DNA from: Allacma fusca
Lineage: Eukaryota > Arthropoda > Collembola > Symphypleona > Sminthuridae
Assembly: GCA_947179485.1 (NCBI GenBank)
Contig: OX359250.1
Location: forward strand, 3,369,661 to 3,433,660
DNA length: 64,000 nucleotides
Direction: 5' to 3'
How positions within the stretch are numbered: position 1 is the stretch's first letter; every line of letters starts with the position of its first letter. The position numbers and the translations under genes are program-made. The notes under the pieces were generated by a model. The model had not been told where the DNA came from. It was given only the letters and a program-made list of their open reading frames with translations, and did not search any database. Shown here piece by piece: positions 1-13,100 of this stretch.

Positions 1-965
1 TTTGAATGCTCAAATTCCTTGTAACAAATTTTCGTACAGATTATCTAAAATTCCTTCATTGAGGGTAACCTGTGAGTATTTGGGGTCAAAGGCGTGAAGG
101 AAGTTCAGAATATTTTAAGAATTTCAAAATTAATAATCTTTCATTATTTACTCAAAATGCTTACAAAAATATTGTCTTTTGGAAGGGGGAATTGTGAGCT
201 TTTGAGAAAGTTATCTGAGAGTAGGCAGGTTAAGAATTGTGGGCATGGTCCAAGTCAAATAAGGAGGAAGGTTTGGAGAAATTTCCATTTAAGAGTCATT
301 AAGGAAAATACTAAGGAGGAGAAAGTTCTCTAAAAAAAGTCATATTGTTAAAATTGAGGAAGTTCTGATTTTTACGGTAATTTTTATGCAAGATCTGACC
401 AATCTTCAAAATTCCAAAATGACGGCTGAAGGAGCCGTAAATGTGAAGACAAATCAAATGTGTGACAACATTCTCAAAGTGAATTAAAATGATATGGCTC
501 TTTCATTACAACTTTCCCAACTATGCCCACAAATACTGATGGAGATCAACGAAAGGTATTTTAAAATAACAATGTGTAGGTAAAATTGCTACAAAACTAT
601 GGGGATCTTTTCCTAGGTCATCCCCTTAGGGTGGTTTAGAGTGGCTATGGTCAACCCTGTAGAGTAATTTCATGTTTTGGTGTACACTTTTTATACATAC
701 GAGGATTATGGTTTTCTAATGTGACTTTGAAAATATCTTCACTTATACATGTAACTAACATCACTCTAACCGTTATATTTGTTTCAAAAGTATTTTTACT
801 TTAAATATTTTGGCACATTTGTTTTCAGCTTTCATATGAAAAATTATGCTTTCAACATTTTATTTGACAGCATCGTCCCTCCCTCCCCTCCTCCCCAACC
901 CCAACTACTCATAGTCACAATTGAAATGTTGCTACACATTATTAAGCTCTCTCTCTGGCACCCCA
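1..965 (-). other. 3' flank of the fw-like gene
   Basis: AT-rich, no supportable gene. TTTATT on the plus strand at 859-864 is an AATAAA signal for minus-strand transcripts and could end the fw-like mRNA. Several short open frames on both strands show no family similarity. Confidence 0.35.
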
Positions 966-1176
966 CTAAGGATTTGAGGGTTCTGAGAAGTAACCCGCCC
1001 ATTTGTGCCGACTTTGGGAATCCAAGTCTCTTCTGCCAACCGTTTGGTCTGGAAATGGTAGGGCAAGTAAGGTAAAGTACTTTGAACTCTGGTTCTGACT
1101 TTTCCATTGACTCGGAATGTCGGACTGTCGTCGTCGTTGTGGTGATGTGGATGAGTATGATTTACTTCGTTCCCCA
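966..1176 (-). CDS. fw: fw-like exon 7 (proposed): cytoplasmic tail and stop
   Basis: In the phase required by exon 6, acceptor TTTTATGACAG (ending at 1177) opens a frame beginning GERSKSYSSTSPQRRRQSDI and ending at a TAA after FSEPSNP. The first 45 residues are Ser/Arg/Gln-rich, as expected of a cytoplasmic tail; the rest is less characteristic. A minus-strand AATAAA (plus 859-864) lies about 100 bp after the stop. Against this: two other minus frames are also open here, an internal donor cannot be excluded, and I have no remembered homologous tail to compare. Confidence 0.45.
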
Positions 1177-4100
1177 CTGTCATAAAATCCCAGAAACTTT
1201 AGCAAAGGAATCATCCATTATTTCAAATTTAATTAGTTCACTTGTGTCGTCCGGTGCTTTTTTGTTCTAGAGCTTTGTGATAGGCAGTAAATGCGGTTCA
1301 ATTGAAAAAACGTGCTGGACCAATCATTTTCACATTATGACAACAATGAAAAATTTTTTCTTGTCGATGGAAATATAAATGTGCAAGTCTGCCTACATAC
1401 AGTAAATTTTTTTTGAGCGTTAACTATTGAGCTGGCAAGACTGGAAATGACTACATACATATGTATATATATATGTACATACTTTGGTGGAATGAATGTA
1501 CAAGTAGATACTTAAGTGAACCAGCAATGAATGCATAGTTGGCTGGGTGATTTAAACATTGTTTGTAGTTGGTGTGAGCATATTAAAGAGTGTGCATTGT
1601 GAAGGTAAAGCACGTGAAATAATTCGTGTACAAGTGTGGTGCTAAACCCAACTCCAACCATTGTCAAGATTATTTCATTATCGTACAAGAGTGTCTCAAA
1701 CCCTTCTTCCACCCAGCAACCCACTGAAGGGGCAAGGGTATACAAAAAATCCATTCCCCCATTTTCTTGTAAATTCCAGATTTTTTTGGGAAGGAAATTG
1801 ATTAGAAATTGCGGGAATCGGAGACCAGTACCCCTTCTATGGCCTAGGGTTTTGAGCCACCCCATACTTTAAATTAAATGATTAAAGATTAGCCCACCGT
1901 CACAGTTTCCTATCCGGTATGCAGCCTCATCATGGAAGCACACGGATTATTTCGATGTTCTCTTGACCTTTAATACAATAGTATTATTGTTAAGTATTGT
2001 CATACATATCTATGTCTTAGGCATTACACGCAGGGTCAATTAAATAATTGTTGAATTAAAAATCCTTCAAAAATCCGACTTTTCTTAACATTCATATTCC
2101 CTTTGACCGCACAAACTGAAATAGGTAACTTATGTTAATTTTAGAAAATCAGTAAAAGAGTTTCCTACAAATTGGGGGGGGGGGATCATTCCTGAGTTAC
2201 TCCCTTATATGAGCTAAATGAGGACAATCTTTAAGAGCGCCTCTGTAACGTCAACTGACTCTCTTCTGAAAGGTACAGGAAACTTGGTCCACTGCAATGG
2301 AGCCAGGGTAATAATGACAATAGTACTGAATATTACAGATCATAAAATCCCCATCCGTTCAAATAAATGTAAATAATCAATTTCATGAGGAGTCATCAGT
2401 ATCAAGTACATAGTTCCGTTCAGTACTCACTTCTCTAAAAGTATGTTTCAGTTTTGTTCAGCTCAAAAAAAAAAAAAAATCTGTTGGCCCCTAACTTGGG
2501 AAGGTTCATATATGATAAGGGAAACCCGGAAACATGTCGAGCCTCATGCTTCGGGTTACGGGACTCCACGATAGATAAAATATCTTTTGAATGGGAGGAA
2601 ATCATATTAGTTGCTATCATTACGATCGTCCATAATGTAAAATGAGACTGATTTAATTGCTTCAAGATATTTCTTGTCTTTAATTATTATTGTTGACATG
2701 GAGATGGAATAACTGCGTCCGTATTTTTACATCTGTCAAGTGTCAACTCGAAGCTGCATGCAGCTCCAAGATAACAGTAACAGCCCTCCAGGATATGTAA
2801 TTATGTAAATCCCAATGATAGCTCATCACGTTCCTTATGATGACAAATTCCTCAACCTACCCACGAAGTAACCTCCAAGCACTCCAACCCAAGACACGTA
2901 GCTGAACACATACAGACACACACACACACACACAAAAAAACAAGATGTGCCACTCCGTTATTGTCTTGATAGTTTGATTAGCATAAAATCTTCGAAACTA
3001 TAATCATTTCATTTGAATGCCTTCATTTCTCTCCTCACTGACAATGTCCTGAACGCTCTGTCCTTTCGAAAGTACTGTAGTGTGTGCGTGTGTGTGTGTG
3101 TGTTGTGAGCATAAAAGTGCATCCTTAGGATTTGTCACAAGATGATTTTGTCTTAAATACTATTTCCTTCAGCAGAAGGAGTGGAATCTCATCTACACTC
3201 AAAGACTGTATCCGAATCTCTTTTATAGAGTTGAATGTGAAGAATTCACAAGGAATTCTTCTATAGGACAATAATTGAAACGTTACGCATTTAAAAAACG
3301 GTAGTACGATCAAGGAAACGATGAAATGACTTACATATCGTCTCACATGACAGAGGAATTGGGCTACAAAATGAATCCGCTGTTTTTCCTACATAACATT
3401 TGCACAACAGACACTACAGACACTGCTTCTTCAGTTGGTGGTAAACCATTCATTCCCAACTTGACAAGAATCCCAATTCCGAGAGATAATACCCAAACGG
3501 TTACTATGTGAAAAGCAGTGTGGCCAGAGTGATAGGTAGAAGGAGCAACAGGTAGTGAGCATTAAGTAGGAAAAGACCAAACTGTCAAGAATTGTTTGGA
3601 TCTTCTGATGCATACCCTCTAGACATATGTATGTACATGTGTAATTATATATAGATAGCTGTTTTTTTGTTCCTCCGCGGTGAGTCAAATAGTTCTAGCT
3701 TGAGTGCTCCTCCTAACTTCAGGGATGGTTTTTAAAGGCTAATTAATTAACTCAAAAGAATAATAATTATGGAGATGATTCTAGGTACTCTATCATATCA
3801 TGAGTCTGGGATCGGTCCATTGCATGAAGGCTACTAATTCTACTTGAGATCCTCACGAACCTCGAGTGCTAACAATATAAAAGCAAACAAAAAAATCAAG
3901 GGCAGGGGTAATTTGGGCTGGTTAATACCTAATTATCAAAGTCTACACAATAGTCAATTCAATATATAGACGTATACATACATACACACGTAGGATTTTG
4001 TCAACTATGTAATTATGTGCAGCTCATGCTTTTTTCAAAATGCATGGATGGCTAATCTGATGGGTTACCTATATTCAATGAGTCATGTCGTTCGGTTCTT

Positions 4101-7100
4101 TAATAATTATTGCAGGGTCGGTCTAAGTATTCCCTTGTTACTGACTTACTTGCAAAAGGGAGTAAGAATTTTATAGAGTGTGTTCAAAAATAGAGGATAT
4201 GAGGAAGCGGAAAGTTACAAGCGTTTAAGAATACGGCAGGAGTTAGAAATTCCAAGCAGTGTTAAGCTCTACAGTGCTTTTGTTCCACGTCTTATTCTTT
4301 TTGTCCAATAATGGATCGAAAGCTCAAAAAAAAAATTTGATTGCCAATAAAGAGGAAAAAAATCAGGTTGACTTACCTCCTGATGAGCATCACAACGGAC
4401 AGGACAATGCCGGAAAGAATAATAATGCCAGCAAAGACGCCGAGTGCGATGATGCCGCCTGTAACACAATACCAAAAGAACGTGCAGGAGTATTATGTGT
4501 GACTAGCGACTGAACAAATAATTTATTCACGCCATTCAAACATCAATATTTGTATTCAGGTCTTAAAGGTGGCTCAAGCAGAACCTCAACGGTGTGTTCC
4601 CTAACTTATAAAATGTAATAATTGGGTTGTCCCAAACATGAACATATCTATTTACAGTTGGAAGAAACGAAAATAAAAAATTGGATACTATGTTTAATTA
4701 TTTACAATAATTATTAAGCATGATAATGATACGGGCTGGGATGTGGTATCCGTTTTATTGGATTATAATCAATTTTAATGAAACTTACTTAAGTTAAGCT
4801 GAGCGACAGTGCTGCCATCATTTTTGATTTTGCTTTCGCCAGATTTGGGCAATTCCGTAGGATGTTTTTGTATGGAATTGATATGAATGCTTTCATCAGC
4901 AAGGTCATTATCGGCAAGACCATTGTAGGGATCTGTTTTATCCTCAGAGGGGATGGATTTTGATGGAGTCTTGGTTTCAACTTTGACTTCCGGTTTCCCA
5001 AGTTTATTATTCTGGCTGAAGTCGTAGTCATTGTCACCGTGGTCATGATCTTGGTCATGCTCCCCGAAGTCAACTTTCTCATCCTCATATGCCTCGGACT
5101 CTCGAACTCCATAAATATTATGCTTGTAGTCCTCAGTGCTTTTAGGAGTGTCCTTATCCTGACTGTCCGAGCCGTAGTCCGTTTTTGAAGGTACACTTGA
5201 AGTGTATTTGTTATTGTTGTTGTTGTTGTTGTTGGTACTGGTACTGGTACTGCTGCTACTACTTTCTGTGACATGTGTGGTTACGCTGGGAGGGCTGGAA
5301 ATTCTGGTGGGAACTTGAGTTTCGGCTTTACGGCAAACGGGGGGTGGCTGGTCGTAGACACCTTCCGAGCAAATAATTGTACTCGGTCCGCCAAGCGTGT
5401 ACTGTGCGTCACATTCGTAGTTGACGATTTGAATATTGTCTGAGATTTCGGTGGAGTAGAAACCATTGAGGACATGTGGGGGGTCGGGACATTCAAGATG
5501 CTCACATCTTGGTGGTGGACCATTCCATTTTTGATCGATGTCACACATCAAGTCATTCCTACCCACCATAACATGTCCTTCGTCACAGGAGTACCGAACC
5601 ATACTTTGATATCCGCGTGTACCATTGATCAAGGTGTAGTGACCATTGGACACTTGGGCTGGCGGTCCACATTCTAAATCTAATAAAAAAAAGTTTGACA
5701 TTGTTATTTTTTCGTTTCAGATTCTGAGTGAGTACTAAATGAGACACCGCCAGTAATTTCCTTGCACTTCCGCAAGGCTGGTTCTTCCATTGTTAGAGCA
5801 TGTTCATATAGTACTTATATAGACGGCATGATGATAGACGGCATCTGATGAAGACACGGTGCATAAATTTTAAATCTATGTAGAGTATATATAAATGGAT
5901 ATTAACAGTGCGTTCGGCTTCGGCATTACATTTATATCCGTAGTTTTCAATGGTACTTAACTTTTATACCCAGAGCATTAAAAAACGTAGCTACATTTCC
6001 TCAATTCACTGCGTGTGCATATAACGGGAATGTATAATATAACTTACAAGGTATAATATATTAAGCTAAATGCACTTCATTTGCATTTTAAACTGCTTCT
6101 GAATGAATTCTCGAACTATATCCTGTAATAATGAACGACTCTGATTGACCTACAGATAAGAAGCTTAAAAATGGCAAAAATTACTACAGCTGAGGCGAAA
6201 GATAAAAATAGTACTCATTACTGTAATTATCGCACGGACGGGGTAGCTGAACGACGAATGTACACTTCAATAATTATTCTAATGCCACTAAATAATAAAT
6301 AAGTTATTCTAAACATAATTTCTAAATGTCCATCGCTAGAAACCCCACTCCTAATTACACAGTTTTTCGAAAAAATGTACAATAATCCGGATACTCTTAC
6401 AGTCAGCCTCAGACAGAACTATGTACATGTTTAATAGTAGTTCTACAAAAAACATTGCCCAACCCCCGTCATACAAACGGTTTATTGCTAAAAAAGCAGC
6501 TCACAAAAAATGTATGAAAATGATTCAAGTTCCCTACCATTTTTTCCCCATTTTTCTCCTTATATTTAATTTTTTCGACATGAGTCCAGCTACTGAGTAC
6601 TACATACATATGTAGCTTTACTTAATCCCTACATATCTACCAAATGGACTACTCCATACGCACGAAAATCCTATAATTACTGCCATGTGTTTCAATTCAA
6701 AGACACGTAAAAAAGGATTTGCTTTTACAGTACAGGCTAGTTCTATAATAAAAACTTTCAACGATCTCAACTGGGAAACTGACCCATTTATAATTTTTAC
6801 TATATACGGTTAGTTACTTATGTTTGTAAAGGGTGCGTAAAAATCCCTCCTATTCCATTCATTTTTCCATTCTCTGCGGTGAAATTTTTTAGATCAATAA
6901 TGAGTCAAAGAATGAGACATTAGGGGTTGCCTCCTTCTACATATGTACATATTTTCCTGATGTGACATTCTTGTCATTTTGAGTGTACACACTCTGTGTT
7001 TAACACTACGACGGAAAAAACATTTGAATGAGTATCCTCAGCAAGCATACAGTACCTATGTATGTCACAATTGAAATGCAATATTGTCATTTTAATGAGT

Positions 7101-10100
7101 ACTTTATGAGCATTAAATGACCTAAGTACTTTGTTTAAGGTGTAGATATTATTAAGTTATGGCGGATGCCTAAAAAGTAAACAATGCCCATAAATGGCGG
7201 TCCGAAAGTGTTTGAAGGATTGGGAGTCCTAGGCTAGTTAAACTCAGGGAAAAAATTATTTTTCTCACATAAACAAGCTAAACGCATATATGACTCCAAA
7301 TTGATAATAATTATTCTAACCGCAGAAATTCTAGTATGATTCATTTTACGTAAAAATTCAAGACATGAAAGTAGAACAGGTCAGATAATAGTTGAGCATC
7401 CATATATATATATATATATGCAGGTATTGGAGGAAACCTGAATGCGAACTTTAAAACCCTGGACCTCATGCTGTCCGCTAAGGGAAAATCATCAAGTGTG
7501 AAAAATTCCCACACATGACTATCTGCAAAACCCTCGAAACCAAAGGATATTTAGGAGGCAAACAATCACATCTGAAGATTCATGTCCTCAATGACAATCT
7601 AATTTTACGTTTCAAAATAAGCCCAATGTACCTGCAACATTTTGAATGAACAACGATTATGTTGACCTGATTGTAATACGGTAAATAATCCTATTGTTTC
7701 CTGTCTTGAAAGGAGCAGGAATTCTTTCGTGGTTGTAGAAGAAATATTTATGGTATCCCATACTTGACCTTAATGACTGTGGAGAGAAGAGATAAAAAAT
7801 TAACTCCAAGACTTACATCTGCAAACAGGAGGGAACTCCGAGTAGAATCCATTGGGTAAACAAGTCCGCATGGCGGGTCCAATGAGCAAGTGACCTATGA
7901 GGATTAAATTAGCCATGAGTTAGCTCATTATCCTCCAGGAATAAAATTATGTTCGGATATGTAATTGGATTTCAAGAGGCTACCCTCCCTGTGATGACAT
8001 TTAAATTGTGAAAGACAAATCAAACTTACCAGCATCACAACGATGCTCAATCCTCGCTCCGACATCTAAACTAGTGGCCAACAAGGTTGAGTTGGGTGGT
8101 TGTTCGGGTCGTCCACAGCCCCTCGGGCCATGTTGGCAGATGAAATTGAGTTGGTCATTACAGTCCGTGTCTGTCCATAACCAACCTTTGGATCCATCAA
8201 AACGAGCACAATTACCCCGACCTCCAGGTAAGTTCCAAAATGACACTGTCACATCTCGACCATTCAACCATTTCCAGTTATTTGTATCCTTGCTGTCCCT
8301 CACAGCCCCTAACCAGTACTGGGCGGATGGATCACTTCGATGACGACGCCACATCTCCCAGCTAAGGAACCCTTGAAGTGCGGGATTGCTATCATCGACC
8401 AAGGAGCCTCCCCGACTGGCACAAAACTGTCTTGCCTCATCAAACCTTAAGGTTTGCTGACTGTAAAATATATAACACTTTCCGTTGTAAGTGGCTGTGC
8501 TGCCGGGAGGTTGATCACGGAATTGAGGACAACGCTCGATGGGTAAGGCTTGGTCCGTGTACACAAATGCTTCACAGATTGACAGAGCGTTCCCGGGAGG
8601 ACCTTCCAATTGAACTGACACAAAGGCTCCAGCGATTGGAGGATTACAGGGTAAAAATAGAGGCTTGCCCTCTTCAATGATTCCGGTAAATTTATTACAA
8701 ATTGGATTCACTCCGAGGTCAGGGCGGTTATTTCCCACTCGAACCACGATATTGGCTTTCTGATTGTCACCACAACAGGTGCGACCAAAGTCCAGTCGGA
8801 CTAATTGGACCATGTAAGGCTCCAGGAGGTTCACGTACCACCAGGGTGCTCTTTCAGGCTGTGTCAATGTACATGTATTAGGATTGAAGAAGTTTGCAGC
8901 GGACCCATCAACTGCTTTTTGTGGGACTCCGTTTCCTGCTACTGAGGATTGCATTGGAGCTTTACCAGCCGCCACGTTGAGCACTGTCAAAATTAAAAGT
9001 TTCATTAATTTACGTCGCAATCAAAAACCTCTGCTCATCAACTCACAAGTCTAACTTTTGTATACTATTTCTAAAAATGTGTGGGGATGTGTTGTCCTTT
9101 GATCTGGCCATGACAAAATTATTTCCTGTGTGCTTGTAGGAGATTCCTTTCGGGGGATTCCTTTGAGTCTAATATCATATTCACGTAAAAGTTGCGGTCT
9201 TTGTAAGGAAATTCAAAACCTGTAAAAATTTTCCTTTTTTAAAAATAATCTGAAATTTATTAAGCACTAAAACGTTATTGGGGGTATAGGGGGTTTCGCA
9301 GCACCCTAACTTGTGCACACAAATGCACTTAGCGTGAATTTGTATTTAATGGAAGAATTAATTATATTTACTCCAAAATCCAATGGGACTTCCATGAGGA
9401 TCCTATAAAATTCTTTGAAAAAATATGTATCTACATTTTTATGGATGCTGCGTTTGAGGTTAAGGACGGGAACGGTTTCCTCGGAAGCCAGCATTCATAC
9501 CGTTTTACAAGTACTAATGAAGAGTAATGGCGGCTTTCAGTTTCTTATGTATGTGCCTTGAGGTAATGACTGCCAAGTGTCTTACTGGTTTTTCAAGATT
9601 TTTCCTATTTACGAATTTCCTTGTTACTCTCACGTTCGGAAACTACGAGGACGAGGAGATTTCGATTCCTTAGTTAGGCACTAATTCAACGGAGGAATGC
9701 CACGTACTTAACCTCAATTGTGTTCAATTGGTGTTTTCTGTTTTAGTTGATTGAAGATCCCGTATACTTATATAAATTAATATAAGATTAAATGAGTCAT
9801 AAATTATAGGACATTAACATCGAGCAGAGGTCGACGGATGAAACACCTCCTCCTAGGAACCGTTCCACAATCCTTACAAAAATAGCCCTCCGCCTATATT
9901 TGGAAAACTGTAAAACTGGGACAGAGGCCTTGAGATATGTTTCATAGGTGTCAATTCCTGAGTGGAAGGGTAAGCATTGTATCTAATGTCATCCGTATAG
10001 TAGTAATTTACCGTAAACAATATAATTGAATCAATATCCTTTGTTGTATTTAACTCTGTGTGGAAATGTATTTCAGATATATTTTTTATTCTATATTTAT

Positions 10101-13100
10101 TGAAAGAACGGTGCTTCATCCTCTATTCGTGAAGACAATAAGCTGATGAACTGACTAAAAGGATTTCAATTATTATAGGAACCACATTACCATGTGACCT
10201 CATATACCCGAACCCGAAGGCAGTTTAATGCTTGAACGTTTTAAAGGAATAATGAAAACAAGTTTATCCACAAGATGGGAACTCGCTTGGGAGTATAGGA
10301 ACGTTTTATTTCTTACGTTCTCGCTCAATGTATACGGCACACCTGGCTAATCAATGGTAACTCGTTAAAGAGAGGTTCAGGACTGCCCTCTCTTCCTACT
10401 TGGGAGATGAGAGTTTCATTTAACAAATGATCTGGTTCTACCGTCCTAACCGGACATCACTTACTTTCAATAATTATTATTACTAATCTCATTCTCAGTT
10501 ATCTACTTCAATCACACAGTGCGTCCTCATCTTTATCCTGCTACTCATTTTTCGGGAAATTGTATATCCACAAAAATGGATTCATTCACTCAACTTTTTC
10601 TTACTGTATGGACTAAAATTCAGGGACTGTGTACACACAGTCTCTGATTTTTTATCTGCAGAGAAAGATTTCTAGTCAGGAAGGAATTAACCAGTTGTAA
10701 TTATCACTTTTTTATTCTAATGATTAGTCTCAGACTGAAGAAGCCGTTCGAGCGGTGCTAAATCCTATCAGTCACTCGTTTACATTCATCTCCACTGTGT
10801 ACATTGGTTCCCCGTAATATGTAAATTACGACTGGGCTTGTAACTAAATGCCTATGATGTCAGTGGTGGTGCCGGTGTGAGGAGCAACTATGTATGTTTA
10901 TGTATATATGTATATGTATGTATAAATATGTATCTATGTATATGTAATTATGTATGTATGTAGCAAGTAGTAACCGCAATTTCACTTGGGTAATTTTCTT
11001 GGCAAGACACGTCGAGTCCAGTTAAAAATCATGGTGCGTCGTCGTAGTAGTAATGAAAATGCTACAAAGTCATTATAAAGAAAAAGTTACATTGTAGTGA
11101 AAATGGTGTGCATTGTAAATATTGTAATGTGTATATGATATACCGTAATGGAAATGCAGAGTGCTGAAAGGCTAAACTCCGTATATACCGTGTTTTGCAT
11201 TGCAAAACTCCATACAGTAGTGTACCCTGATTACCTCCATGTGACTGACCCCTGAGGTAGAGAGCCAAACAACCCCAAAAAAAAAGTATTATTGGAAGAA
11301 ATGTGTGGAAGGGAAAATTAGAGATACGATACGTGTGGATGGAAGGAAAAATACCTGTATTTAGCCCTGCCTCCCCTACACAGTCCCTACTATTATGGTC
11401 CCATGTATAGGGAATTAGAACAGTTTGAAGAGTCATAAAAAAACACCTCCGCAAATTAACCTGAGAAATAAACCAAATTGAGACATGTTCAAGTGAAATT
11501 TACCACAAAATGGAATTCCCTCGGGGGACCATTTCCCTTCTTCTGTGCAGACCCGTCTTGCTGGACCCAGAAGCTCGAAGCCAGTCTCACAGGCGTATGT
11601 GGCTACCACTCCAGATAATAATTTAGGGGCTGAGAACGTCAATGAGGAGTGTGCAGGGGCTCCTGGGTAGCCGCATGATATAGCTGTAATCAAAACAAAA
11701 TTCATAAATAAAATTTCTAAATCCCAGCATTTCCAACATCCCCAGTATCTGTATGAGTAATTAGGCTCGTTTATATTTACTCAAGATGAGTTGTCGTCAT
11801 GAGATTTGTACATGCTGTCAAAGCTGTTTGTAGAACAAAAGGAAATCTTAAAGATAATAGAGGGGTTTAAGCCCCAATGTCCTATTGCATATGTCAGACT
11901 ACTTTCTCATCATTAATCGGTGGCCCATCTTAGAGTCTCTCTCCGATTACGCTATTGTGAGAAGAGCTGCATGGGACATGGGAATGGGGAGATATGTCCC
12001 ATGTAGTTTCATCAAGATTTTTGGGATACGGCCCAGTTCAGATTAGTATTACTGCCTTCACTCAGGGAATTCTGAGGTTGCTCAAAATACCCCAAGGGGC
12101 TCTATAATAAAGCAGGTGATTGGGATATGTGTGACAGTGGAACACGTGACACTATGGGTCACTCTTTCTCCATCCGTGTATACTAAAATTCCCCTTTCAT
12201 ATACTTAATTACAGATCATATAAATAGTAGATATTCCAAAGATATATCCACTAATTACAACATACTTTAACACACCAGTTGTGATCTTATAATGTGATAA
12301 TCTGTTGTGGGTGATTTCATGAGTCAGATGAGTCAGGATGAGAGCATCCGCGTGGTTTTCTTCAATGAGAAAGTATTGGAAGGAGAGCAAGTGTATCTTT
12401 TGTCAGAGTAGAAAGGCAGGAGGGGACAAGATATGGGAGCAGTCTGGTTCCCAAACTAGAAACTATCGGTGCTAATCGCGGTGACAAAAAAAAACCAAAC
12501 CAATCTATATGCAGTTCTGCACACAGTTGACCACACTAACCAAATTAACTATCTCGATAACCAAATATTTCTCAGCGGAATATTAATGAACTTCGATCGT
12601 GTCTTTTATCAATGTATAGAGGAAGCGTTGGGAGCCAAACTCTCCTGGCTTCAATAGGAACATTAGAGAACAGTAATGAAGTGAAGCCTGAAGAATCCAG
12701 CTTGTGTGAGCACGTTAACATGCATCTACCAAAAAAAAAAACTTTTCCTCTTTAGCACATTATTTTTAAATCTTTTCGATTTCTAGGGAAAGCGAAACTT
12801 GAAAAATTTAGCTTCATACTTGCTCATTGAGCATGATTAATTATATTTGATGACAGCTGACTACGCTTTCAAGTACTTTAAGTCACTATTAAATATAAAT
12901 TCCCTGGGAGAAACATGTCATGGCTTGATAATGTACTGTAACTGTACTAGAGCTTTTATCCTCCAAAATCATCATTTATCTGGTGTGGGCATTTATCTAT
13001 AGAGACTATATTTTCCTCCTTTAAGGGCACCTGGGACAGGGTTATTTCCCACTGTATCCCAAACATCCCTCTATACAACATGGGATGAGTTATACAAAAT

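Noticed and set aside
1512..1865. 117-codon minus-strand frame
   Set aside because: No acceptor in the required phase, no domain, composition like random AT-rich DNA. Not used as the receptor tail.
5281..5544. Second minus-strand frame (87 codons) within the sushi exon
   Set aside because: Out-of-frame shadow of the sushi 3/4 coding sequence.
7401..7419. AT run as possible promoter or terminator
   Set aside because: Simple microsatellite inside an intron; nothing else supports a regulatory role.
8008..8680. Plus-strand frames of 111 and 100 codons
   Set aside because: They lie exactly antisense to the lectin exon and have no domain of their own.
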